In this document: positions 1 through 9,961 of the stretch, piece after piece
Position numbering within the stretch: position 1 is the first letter of the stretch
Layout: every line of letters begins with the position of its first letter
Origin: Typhlomys cinereus
Taxonomy: Eukaryota; Chordata; Mammalia; Rodentia; Platacanthomyidae
Direction: 5' to 3'
DNA: 64,000 nucleotides
Assembly: GCA_023101885.1 (NCBI GenBank)
Contig: JALPQD010000233.1
Coordinates: forward strand, 1,401,501 to 1,465,500
Notes under the pieces: model-generated
Databases searched by the model: none
What the model was told of the DNA's origin: nothing
The model's input: only the letters and a program-made list of their open reading frames with translations
Translations under genes and position numbers: made by a program

Positions 1-246
1 CTTGTACATGCTTTCCTGTTTGTTACCTTTACTTTACTAGCAATGAAAAACAGAAGGTTGGAGGAAGGCCCCTGACTCTCCCTAAATTGCAAACTCTTTT
101 TAAACACTTGGCACTGATACTCCAAAGGTGCTTGATTTTTAAAATGCAATAATCATTTTATCAGTTTTTAAACTGAAATTGATTCTCATTAATGCTCCAT
201 CATTGAATCAGCTTGGGTTTCCTTGAATTTTTCCTTCTTTCTTATC
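1..246. other. Unassigned AT-rich sequence
   Basis: No gene, RNA or recognisable repeat is visible here. Confidence 0.5.
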
Positions 247-475
247 CCTACATCTTTTTTTTTTCTTTATTGAACCTAGGGCCTATGAGCTATATAAGTG
301 CTGTACCAAAAGTTTATCTTTGAACCACCTTTCACTTTTTGTTTGAAATCAAGGTCCCACTAAGTTTCTCACGTTGTCCTTGGACTCATTCTGTATCCCA
401 GAATGACACTGAACTTGAAATTCTTCTGCATCAGCTCCCAACAAGCAAGGATTATTGAACTGTACCAGTCAACAA
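247..475 (-). repeat. ID-B1 dimeric SINE (B4-like), old
   Basis: Read on the minus strand, an ID-like tRNA-derived segment is fused to a B1-like 7SL-derived segment. The plus strand shows the tell-tale order: GAACCTAGGGCCTATGAGC, a gap, then AAGGTCCCACTAAGTTTCTC and a diverged B1 body. Divergence is high, so the copy is old and its edges are approximate. Confidence 0.65.
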
Positions 476-555
476 GGAAGAAATTCTATCAACTCTAGCT
501 CACCATGCCTTTTAGATTCCTTAACTCCATTTTACCTGACCAGAAGTGTATTTTA

Positions 556-1249
556 TTTTATTTTTTTATTTTTAATACATTTTTTATTATTATTTCAGCT
601 CATACAAACTTAATAGGTACACCAGTTCCCTCCTCCTCCCCCCGAACCACCTGCTCCCCCTCCCCTCACCGCTCCCTCCCCATCCCCTCCCCCTGTGCCT
701 CCCGCCCCAATTCCCAGAGTCCTTTCTTGTGCATGCCTGACTCTCCTCTGGACCTCCTCTCCGATGACGTACAAGGACCCAGTGGCATTTCCCTGAACCC
801 TTTCCTGTGTTCCCCTTAAGCATAGGAACCCAACTGTGGCTGTCAATCCCTTGCCTCCAAGGAAGGATCTTGGTGCCTTTAGCAGATGCTAGACTTTGTG
901 AGGTCAATAGTGTGTTGGACATTGCGCCAGGCATGCAATGTCCAATTATGATTGCTTCGGCCCTAACTTGTGTGGAGCATCTTGCAAATCATTGCTCCTC
1001 CCATCCTTTTGCTCTTACACTCTTATTGCCCCCTCTTCCGCAAATGTCCCTGAGGTTCAGGATGGGGAGAGATTAGTCTGGCCTAGTTCTAGGTGGTTGA
1101 TATAGAGTCTCTGAAGTTCTGGATAGTGGTTTGCTGATTTTCTTTTGCAGTTTTGTTGCTCCTGCAATGCCCTTCACTCCATTGTGATGGGCACTGTATG
1201 TCACCCCCTGGCCAGAGACAGAAAGCTGTTAAACAAGACTCCAGTTTAA
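556..1249 (-). mobile_element. 5'-truncated L1 3' UTR insertion with 15-bp TSD
   Basis: This is the 3' end of the younger L1 family of this window. It has an A-rich tail (T-rich on the plus strand, 556-600), then the typical polypurine tract of rodent L1 3' UTRs (C-rich on the plus strand, 628-715). It is colinear and highly similar to the 3' UTR of the long L1 at 4010-4675. A TSD flanks it: CAGAAGTGTATTTTA at 541-555 and CAGAAGTTTATTTTA at 1250-1264, with one mismatch. No ORF2 sequence remains. The 5' end carries a small inversion (see findings). Confidence 0.85.
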
Positions 1250-1463
1250 CAGAAGTTTATTTTAAATGAGAAATCTCAGTGCTCTCATGTTTAAAGAACT
1301 CAAATTTTAAAGTCCTAAATTCTCATGAATTAACAGATAAAACTCAAATGTCTTTGGATAATATAGACCTAATCCCTCCCGTGAGAAATACTCAACTTCT
1401 GTCCCCTCTCCTTCATGCTACATTCAAGTTGCGTGGGATGTTAACTTCAAAACATACTCTTTA

Positions 1464-1592
1464 AAATAAGGTGTTGAGGCACACACCCTGTGATTCCAGT
1501 ATTCAGAGACCCAGGCAAGATGATCACAAGTTTGAGGTCAGCTTAGAATTTCAAGTGAGACCCAGAATCAAATAAAGCAAAGCAAAACTTCC
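1464..1592 (+). repeat. B1-like SINE
   Basis: This diverged 7SL-derived B1 monomer shows the order GGCACACACCC, GATTCCAGTATTCAGAG, GATCACAAGTTTGAGGTCAG and GAGACCCAGAATC, followed by an A-rich tail. Confidence 0.7.
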
Positions 1593-1949
1593 CCTCCCTC
1601 TATTCTTTCAATGATTCATTCACTACCGTGTGTATCACAAGTTGTTTGTATATTCAGGAATCTCAATTCATCTACCAGGAACAGATCAGGTATCACTTTT
1701 GTTCTTAGGTCTTCCCTGTCTTTTGTGGGTAGTCAGTGGTCTTCTCTGGAGGGTTTGCAAAACATTCTGCCCAATTATATTTAAATTTTTTTTTCATGGG
1801 TCTGAAGATGAAGTTCTGTGATTAATTGTCCATTTAGCCTGAGAATGACATGCATGAAGCCCTTGGCTATGTTCCCATCACTCCACCTGCATGGATATCT
1901 TTTCTTTATTAAAACCTGTATTCTAGGGGTCTGAATTTGGGTATTTCTT

Positions 1950-2218
1950 ACTTTTTTTGCATGTGTATGTAGTGGGGGGGGGTTGTATCAGAGAGCACAT
2001 GTATGCCTGTGGAGGACAGGAAGCAACTTCCAGAATCACCCTGGATTGCTCCACTTCTTTTTTGTTTCACTCTGGGATTTCCCAGGCTCTGCCTTTAAGA
2101 CCGGATGTACAGGCCACCACAGTTTCCGTCTGGTGATTTTATGTGGGATCTGGGATCCAAATTCAGGTTCTTTTGCTTATGACGCAGAGGTTTAATCCTT
2201 GCGCCACTTTTCTAACCA
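1950..2218 (-). repeat. B2-superfamily SINE, old copy
   Basis: On the plus strand a G/T-rich tail region (1960-1983) is followed by the SINE body, including GGGATTTCCCAGGCTCTGCC and GTGGGATCTGGGATCC. A degraded tRNA-like head, CCTTGCGCCACTTTTCTAACC, comes last. It is the same family as the copies at 20594-20911 and 39875-40195 but more diverged. Confidence 0.75.
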
Positions 2219-2220
2219 AA

Positions 2221-3958
2221 TCCTTATTATTGATCATTGGGATATTAAAAGATTTTTGCACAGTTCAGATACAGCATCAAATAGTATGAAGAAAACGATA
2301 TTTATGGAGTTCACTGTTTTCTTCTTCCTGATATTCTGTTGCTTGCTTTGAAAGTAAATTGGTCTCCTTTAACAGCACGGCATGAGTACTTTTTAAACTC
2401 GTTTAAATGCAGTTCTAAGTCAAAAATTATTCAATGAGCTAGAAAATTATATTTTTTTTCTGTGAACAATTAAAACATAAGAGGAGTTGTATTAATTATT
2501 GGGACATCTTGTTATGTTAAATTGTTCTGTATTAATCCTGCTTCTACCTCCATCAATTGTTTGCTTTAAAGAATCCAGTCTCAAAATGCTTTAAGTATTG
2601 ACAAAATAATGTTGCAGCTTTTGCACTGGAAACAGATATAAGGGATTAAATCATTTTGACCTCTTTTTCTTCTTTCTTTCCTACTTTTAAAGAGTGTAAC
2701 TTCTTGTCTGATCTCCTTATGGTCCTTGTCACAACTATGTGGCTTTTAATCACTCATGCATTCAGTGACTTACAGCACTGCTGGAACCTTAATAATGTTC
2801 TAGCTTGTTTGGATGATCTTCCTGATAAAATTCTGACAATCTCTCAATATAATGGGAAGACAATCAAAATAAAAAATGCTTGAAGGTTCAGGTGGTGGGG
2901 CATGCTATTTATTTTTCACTCTGAGTGAGGATATTAAAATACTGACTTTCATACTTTTGATTGAGTTTGTGATGAAATCCAAGAAAAATTGAAAATTTGA
3001 ATTATTCCACTGCCAGCAGGGACTGTATATCATGAACAGAAAGCAAGCCTATATAAGCAACACTTACATCATAATCTTTAGAATCATGAAATCTGTGCCT
3101 TTTTTTGCCAGTTACTGTAGAGTGTCTAAGCAATTGACTAAGTTTATAGCTCTTTTGTATTTGCAATAATCATGAGGAGTTTTGCAGAAATTTATAATGT
3201 CATCATCAGTACTATTTGAATAGGCCTGGTGTTGGTGAAGCATTTCAGATTTGTAAGGTACTTTCCATTAAATTATGTCATAGCCTTCAGTAGTGCAGAC
3301 AGGAATTCTTACAATTCTCCAACCTGTCCCATATTATTTGCTTCCTTCACTCTCATGATTTTTCCTGTCTTTATTTTAAAGGAGGCAGTTCAATATGGTA
3401 GAAAAAAGCGTAGGATATGAGCTCGGGTATTTAATTCCATTATTGCATTATGGAATTATTTGATATTGGAAAGGTCATTATTACCCCTTTGGACTGTGAA
3501 TTTCTAATTAGTGAAATAAGAACAATTCTGGAGTGCATTCCCCAACTTGTGACAATTGAATCATGTGAAACACTGATATTATGAAAAGAGGAAAGGAATA
3601 CCAATGTTAGCGTCTTTAAAGGACGGCTTGTATAAAGATGTCACAATCACTCTTTCTTGATCATAACACATTCTGATCTTTGTATTACTATACATATCTT
3701 TGGGATGTTTAAAAATTAAGCAACAAATAAGCTGGTGGTATTAATGCTTCAAACACACAGACAAAGCAGAATACCATAGAAGTATTTCACCTGTCTTCTT
3801 TGCTTCTTTCTTTTCCTCCTTTCTTCCCTTATTCCTTCCCTCCCTCACTCTCTTTCATACTGTTTTCCTAGTCCTTTATTCTTCTTCTTCTCTTCGTCCT
3901 CCTGCCTGTCTTGAATTTAGGTGATATATATGGTCGAGAACAAGACTGTATAATATTA
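2221..3958. other. Unassigned AT-rich sequence
   Basis: No gene or identifiable repeat is seen. A short pyrimidine-rich run sits at about 3790-3905. The ORF at 2656-2883 encodes 75 residues with no recognisable motif. Confidence 0.5.
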
Positions 3959-3970
3959 AGACTTAATGTT
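3959..3970. repeat. Left target-site duplication of the long L1
   Basis: AGACTTAATGTT is repeated exactly at 9950-9961, bracketing the L1 between them. Confidence 0.9.
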
Positions 3971-4009
3971 TTTTTTATTATGAAATTTTGATGCTTTATT
4001 TTTTTATAT

Positions 4010-5069
4010 AATACATTTTTATTATTATTTCAGCTCATACAAACTTAATAAAAACACCAGTTCCCTCCCTCCCTCCCTCCTCCTCCCCCCGAACCCCCTG
4101 CTCCCCCTCCCCTCACCCCTCCCACCCCATCCCCCCGTGCCTCCCGCCCCAATTCCCAGAGTCCTTTCTTGTGCATGCCTGACTCTCCTCTGGGCCCTCC
4201 TCTCCGATGACATACAAGGACCCAGTGGCATTTCCCTGAACCCCTTCCTGTGTTCCCCTTAAGCATAGGAGCACTACTGTGGCTGTCAATCCCAAAGATC
4301 TTGGTGCCTTTAGCAGATGCTAGACTTTGTGAGGTCAATAGTGTGTTGGACATTGCGCCGGGCATACAATGTCCAATTATGATTGCTTCGGCCCTAACTT
4401 GTGTGGAGCATCTTGCAAATCATTGCTCCTCCCATCCTTTTGCTCTTACACTCTTACCGCCCCCTCTTCTGCAAATGTCCCTGAGCTTCAGGATGGGGAG
4501 AGATTAGTCTGGCCTAGTTCTAGGCGGTTGATATAGAGTCTCTGAAGTTCTGGATAGTGGTTTGTTGATATTCTTTTGCAGTTTTGTTGCTCCTGTAATG
4601 CCATTCACTCCATCGTGATGGGCACTGTATGTCACCCACTGGCCAGAGACAGAAAGCTGTTAAACTGGAGTCTTATTATAAGAGCACATTCAAGGGTAGA
4701 TGTAATACTTATACCCAAAATTGGAATCGCAGGGTCATATGGCGTTAGGCAATGGGAGGGGTCAATCACCCATTTGCAAAATGGTTATTTTTAATCTGCC
4801 AGACTATATGCCCTCCCCTTTTGGTGAGTTCATACCCTCTTAGTTGTAAATGATCAGGAACAAATTGTGAATTTAACTATGTATCACATTACTTTCTTGC
4901 AATCCTTGATGGAGGCCTATTTTCTCTACTGTAACATGGTCACTTCTCTCCTTGTTTCTGGTGTGGCCCTCCAACACCATCCCTCCTGTTCATAATCCTT
5001 GCAATTACTGTAGGTAATACATAGATTTACCTATGAGTGTGTCAAGATTGGCTGGGTGGGTTTGGTATT
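4010..5069 (-). repeat. 3' UTR of the long L1
   Basis: The segment is colinear with the separate L1 tails at 556-1249 and, inverted, at 26938-27445. It includes the polypurine tract and a unit repeating part of ORF2 (see findings). No ORF is expected in it. Confidence 0.85.
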
Positions 5070-8000
5070 AGGAGCCACCTATTAGGGAGTACATACGGTG
5101 CTTAATTTTCTGGGTCTGCCATATTTCACTTAATATAATTGTTTCTAATGACATCCATTTCCTGGCAAATTCCAGTAATTCATCATTTTTGATGGCTGAG
5201 TAGTACTCCACTGTATAGAGTACCACAGCTTCCTTATCCACTCGTCAACTGTTGGACATTTGGGTTGATTCCATGTCTTTGCTATTGTAAACAGTGCTGC
5301 TATGAACATGGTCGTGCTTGTGCTATCGAGGTGAACCTCTGCTGTATGGGGGGTTATACCCAAAAGTGGAATCGCAGGGTCATATGGCATTTCAATCTTT
5401 AATTTCTTTAAGAATCTCCAGATGGCTCGCCAGAGTGGCTGTATGAGCCTGCACTCCCACCAGCAATGTAGGAGAGTTCCCCTCTCTCCACATCCTCTCC
5501 AGCATTTGTTGTTGTTTGTGTTGTGGATTTTTGCCATTTCCCTGATGGCGAAGGAAGTGGAGCATTTTTTAAGATAATTGTTAGACATTTTAGTTTCATC
5601 CCTGGTAAAGTTTCTTTGAAGTTCCAGGGCCCATTTTTTAATTGGGCCTGTATTATCCTTGGAGTTTAATTTTCTAAGTTCTTTGTGCACTCTGGACAGT
5701 AGAGCTCTGTCAGATATGTGGTTAGTGAAGATTTTCTCCCATTCTGTGGGTTGCCTTTGAGTTCATGTTACAATCTCTTTATCTGAACAAAAGCTCTTTA
5801 ATTTCACAAGATCCCAACTGTTGAGAGTTGGTAGCAGTGACTGTGCCATTGGATGTCTGTTTAGGAAATGTTGGCCTAGCCCAATCAGCTCGAGGGAGTT
5901 TCCTATCCTTTCAACTATGGTTTTTATAGTCTCTGGCCTGATATCAAGGTCCTTGATCCATTTGGAATTAAGTCTTGTACATGGTGACAAGTATGGATCC
6001 AGCTTTAATCTTCTGCATGTGGATATCTAGTTTTGCCAGCACCATTTGTTGAAGATGCTGTTCTTTTTCCATTGGATTTTTTGGGCCCCTTTGTCAAAGA
6101 CCAAATGGCTATAATTTTGTGGGCTTATATCTGGGTCTTCAATCCTTATTCATTGATCTGTGTGTCTATATTGGAGCCAGTACCAGGCTGTTTTTATAAC
6201 TATGGATTTGTAATATAGACTAAGGTTCGGTATGGTAATACCTCCAGCAGTGTTTTTGTTACTCAGGATTGTCTTTGCTATCCTGGGTCTTTTGTGCCTC
6301 CATATGAACTTTAAGATTGTTTGGTCAACTTCTTTAAAGAATTGCTCTGGGATTTTAATTGGTATAGCATTGAATTTGTATATTGCCTTTGGTAGGACGG
6401 TCATTTTTATGATGCTGATTTTGCCAAACCAGGAACATGGGAGGTCTTTCCACCTTCTGGTGTCTTCTGCTACTTCTTTCTTTAGGGTTTTAAAGTTTTC
6501 ATTGTAAAGGTCTTTTACCTCCTTGGTTAGGTTTATACCAAGTATTTCATTTTTTTAGGGGCTATAGTGAATGGGATGGTTTCTCTCAAGACTTTTTCAC
6601 TTCTTTCTTTCTGGGCATATAGGAAGGCCTCTGATTTTTGCATATTTATTTTGTATCCTGCCACCCTGCTGAACTTCTCAATTAGTTCCAGAATCTTCCT
6701 GGTGGAGTTTTTGGGATCACTCAGGTATAAGATCATGTCATCTGCAAATAGGGATAGCTCAACTTCTTCCTTGCCGATTTGAATCCCTCTTATGTCCCTT
6801 TCTTGTCTTATGGCTTGGGCTAAGACTTCAAGTACAATATTGAATAGAAGTGGTGAGAGTGGACAGCCTTGTCTAGTTCCTGATGGAAGTGGGAATGCTT
6901 CCAATTGTTCCCCATTGAGCATAATCCTTGCTGTGGGCTTGTTGTATACAGCTTTTGTTATATTGATAAAGGTTCCTTCCATTCCTACTGTCTCTAGCGT
7001 TTTGATCACAAAAGGTTGTTGGAGCTTGTCAAAAGCTTTTTCTGCATCTATCGAGAGTATCATGTGGTCTTGGACTTTGGACTGGTTTACATGATGAATT
7101 ACATTTATTGATTTGCGTATGTTGAACCAACCTTGTGTGCCGGGGATGAAGCCTACTTGGTCCCTGTGAATAATCTTTTTAATATGTTTTTGAATCCGAT
7201 TTGCTAAAACTTTGTTGAGAATATTTGCGTCTGTGTTCATCAGAGAGATCAGCCTATAGTTTTCTTTTTTAAGTGACTCTTTATTAGGTTTTGGGATTAA
7301 AACGATATTAGCTTCATAGAAGGAATTTGGTAGTGTTCCTTCCTTTGCTATTTGATGGAACAGTTTAAGGAGTATTGGTATTTACTCCTTAAATGTCTGG
7401 TAGAACTCTGTGCTGAATCCATCTGGTCCAGGACATTTTTTGGTGGGAAGATTCAAGATTACTTCCTCAATTTCCTTATATGTTATAGGACTATTTAAAT
7501 AATTCCCAACTTCTTGATTCAATTTAGGTAAGTTGTGTTTATTTAGAAATTCATCCATCTTTTTTGTGTTGTCAAACTTCACAGAGTATAAGTTTTTGAA
7601 ATATGATGTTATAATTCTCTGGATTTCTTGGGTATCAGTAGTGATAAATCCATGTTCATTTCTGATTTTTTTAATTTGGGTTTTCTCTCTCCTGCTTTTG
7701 GTTAATTTAGCTAGTGGTGTATCAATCTTATTGTGATTTTTTCAAAGAACCAGTTTTTTGACTGGTTGATTTTTTCTATCGTTTTCTTAATCTCGATTTC
7801 AGACATTTCTCCCCTTATTTTGCTAAACTCCTCTCTTCTACTACTTTTGGGGTCAGATTGCTCTAGTTTCTCTAAAGCTTTAAGCTGTATTGTTAAGTTG
7901 TTTATTTCTGATGTTTCCATTTTTTTTGATATAGGCATTAAGTGCTATGAACTTACCTCTTAGAACAGCTTTCATTGTGTCCCAGAGATTTTGGTAAGTT

Positions 8001-8847
8001 GTATTTTCATTATCATTCGCTTTCAGGAAATCCTGAATTTCCTTTTTAATTTTTTCCTGAATCCAGTTCTCATTCAGCATCATATTGTTAAGTTTCCAGG
8101 AGTTAGTGTATTTTCTCTTGTTTAATGTGTTGTGGACGTCCAGCTTTAGTCCATGGTGGTCTGATAGGGCACAGGTTACAATTTCAACTTTTTTGTATAT
8201 GTGTAGATTCATTTTGTGGTCCAATATGTGATCTATTTTGGAGAAAGTTCTGTGTGATGCTGAGAAAAAAATGTGTATTCTTTGGTACGTGGGTGAAAAG
8301 TTCGATAGAGATCTGTAAGGTCTATTTCTTTCAGGGTTTGATTAAGTTCCAAAGTGTCTCTGTTAAGCTTTTGACCTGTTGATCTATCCCATGTTGAGAG
8401 GGCGGTGTTGAAGTCCCCGAGAATTATCGTTTGGGGGTTGATTTCTTGCTTTAGACGCTGTAGGGTTTTCTTAATGAATGTGGGGGGGCACGTATTGGGT
8501 GCATATATGTTCAGTATTGTGAAGTCTTTCTGGTGAATTGTACCTGTGACTAAAATGTAGTATCCATCCGTGTCTCTTATAATTTTCTTTGGTCTGAAAT
8601 CCACTTTGTCTGATAACATAATGACTACCCCTGCCTGTTTTCTGCTTCTATTAGCTTGTAGAATTGTTGACCATCCTTTTATTTTTAGAGCTTGCCTATC
8701 TTTTGTGGTGAGATGGGTTTCCTGCAGGCAGCAGATTGATGGATTGTGAGTTTTAATCCAAGTTTGTAATCTGTGTCTCTTGATCAGTGAATTAATTCCA
8801 TTAACATTTAGTGTTATAATGGAGAAACTATTTTTAATTCCAGACAT
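5070..8847 (-). pseudogene. L1 ORF2 (endonuclease and reverse transcriptase), broken
   Basis: This is the remnant of the L1 ORF2 protein, which nicks target DNA and reverse-transcribes L1 RNA at the nick. The block 8233-8847 is the apurinic-type endonuclease. It shows NVNGIN (N14), QETH (E43) and GDFN (D145, N147), which match the catalytic residues known from human ORF2p. The block 6533-7240 is the reverse transcriptase core, with FADDM at 6734-6748 and [10 protein letters not shown] upstream of it. The block 5145-5690 holds the C-terminal cysteine motif, C-x3-C-x7-H-x4-C (5451-5504). Further blocks lie at 7880-8224, 7711-7938, 7382-7582, 6150-6404 and 5763-5990, in shifting frames. Homology continues past the stop at 5145 to about 5070 in another frame. 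No single frame spans the protein, so it is not functional. Confidence 0.93.
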
Positions 8848-8897
8848 TTATTATGTTTAGTAGTTTTTATAAGTATATTGCTTCGCTTTTAATGGTG

Positions 8898-9870
8898 TTA
8901 TATTTGCCTTCTGTTCTCCTGGATATGCCTGTTTTTTTCTTCATGCTTGAGTATCATTTCTAGCATTTTTTGAAGGCCTGGTTTAGTGGACATGCATCCC
9001 TTCAAGTTGTCTTTGTGCTGGAAAGTTTTTCTTTCTACCTCGATCATGACTGATAGTTTTGCAGGGTAAATCAGCCTGGGTTGACATTTTTGCTCATTCA
9101 ATACTTGAAGTATGTCTCTCCAAGCTCTTCTTGCTTTTACTGTTTCGACTGAGAAGTCATTTGTTATTTTGATAGGTTTACTTTTAAAAGTGACTTTTTT
9201 TCCTCCCTTGAAGCTCTCAGCATCAGTTCTTTATTTTGAATGTGGAGTGTTTTAACTATTATTTGCCGTGGGGTGCTTCTGTTTTGGTCGTATCTGTTTG
9301 GAGTGCAGAATGCCTCTTGTATATGGATGGACCTCTCTTTTTTTATATGAGGAAAGTTTTCCTTGATGATCGTTTGAAAAATTTCCTCAGGGGTGGTATT
9401 TTGAGAGTCTTGCTCTGGTATTCCATGAATACGCCTGTTAGGCTTCTTCAGGGTGTCCCATATCTCTTGGATATTTTCTCAAGTATCTTTTTGGCTTTAA
9501 CAACCTCTTCCATTGAGCTGGTTAGTACTCCCACTTTATCTTCAAGGTCTGAAATTCTGTTTTCTGCTTCGTTAGTTCTGTTGATAAGGCTCTCTGTAGA
9601 GTTCTGGGTTGAAGATAACTTGTCTTGTAGTTCAGTTTTGAATTCTGCTTGAGCTTGAGTCTGTTTTAACTGCTCTATGCTAGTTTTTGTTTCTTGCAGT
9701 TTTTCTCAACTCCTCCAAATGTCTGTTGTGTTCTTCTTCAAAGCGATTGATTCGATTATGTAATTCCTCCCTGATTTCCTCTTTCATAGTATTGAACATG
9801 GTAATGATCATATTTTGAAAGTCGTTATCCTGGGTCAGGCTTTGTTGGCCTTTTTCCGCGGGTTTGTTCT
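8898..9870 (-). pseudogene. L1 ORF1 (RNA-binding chaperone), broken
   Basis: This is the remnant of the L1 ORF1 protein, the trimeric nucleic-acid chaperone of the L1 particle. The C-terminal block (8898-9101) carries an intact segment with QPRLIYPAKLSV, typical of the ORF1p C-terminal domain. Directly upstream the sequence still encodes ARRAWRDILQVLNEQKCQPR in one frame. The part around 9640-9830 is rich in Glu, Lys, Arg and Asn and fits the coiled coil. Frameshifts and stops lie between the blocks. The N-terminus merges into the GC-rich leader with a stop codon in that frame. Confidence 0.85.
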
Positions 9871-9949
9871 AGAGTCGCGGGGTGAGGCCCGGCTGGACCG
9901 CGCGTGTGCGTCCGGACTGGTGGAGAGGGGCGGGGTGAAAGGGAGGAAG

Positions 9950-9961
9950 AGACTTAATGTT
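9950..9961. repeat. Right target-site duplication of the long L1
   Basis: Exact copy of AGACTTAATGTT found at 3959-3970. Confidence 0.9.

Larger units (their letters stand above)
3971..9949 (-). mobile_element. Nearly full-length L1 (LINE-1) retrotransposon, inactive
   Basis: This autonomous non-LTR retrotransposon of about 6 kb is oriented right to left. From its 5' end it has a short GC-rich leader (about 9868-9949), a decayed ORF1 (about 8898-9870), an ORF2 reaching down to about 5070-5145, a 3' UTR with a polypurine tract (about 4060-4145 as C-rich plus strand) and an A-rich tail (about 3971-4030). A perfect 12-bp TSD (AGACTTAATGTT at 3959-3970 and 9950-9961) marks both ends, as expected for target-primed reverse transcription. 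ORF2 is broken by frameshifts and stops into at least seven blocks, and ORF1 carries stops, so the copy is dead. The leader is too short for a complete L1 promoter, so it is probably slightly 5'-truncated. The intact TSD suggests a moderately recent insertion. Confidence 0.95.

Noticed and set aside
590..934. 114-residue Gly/Arg-rich minus-strand ORF
   Set aside because: It is the polypurine tract of an L1 3' UTR. A similar ORF recurs at 4045-4365 in the other copy.
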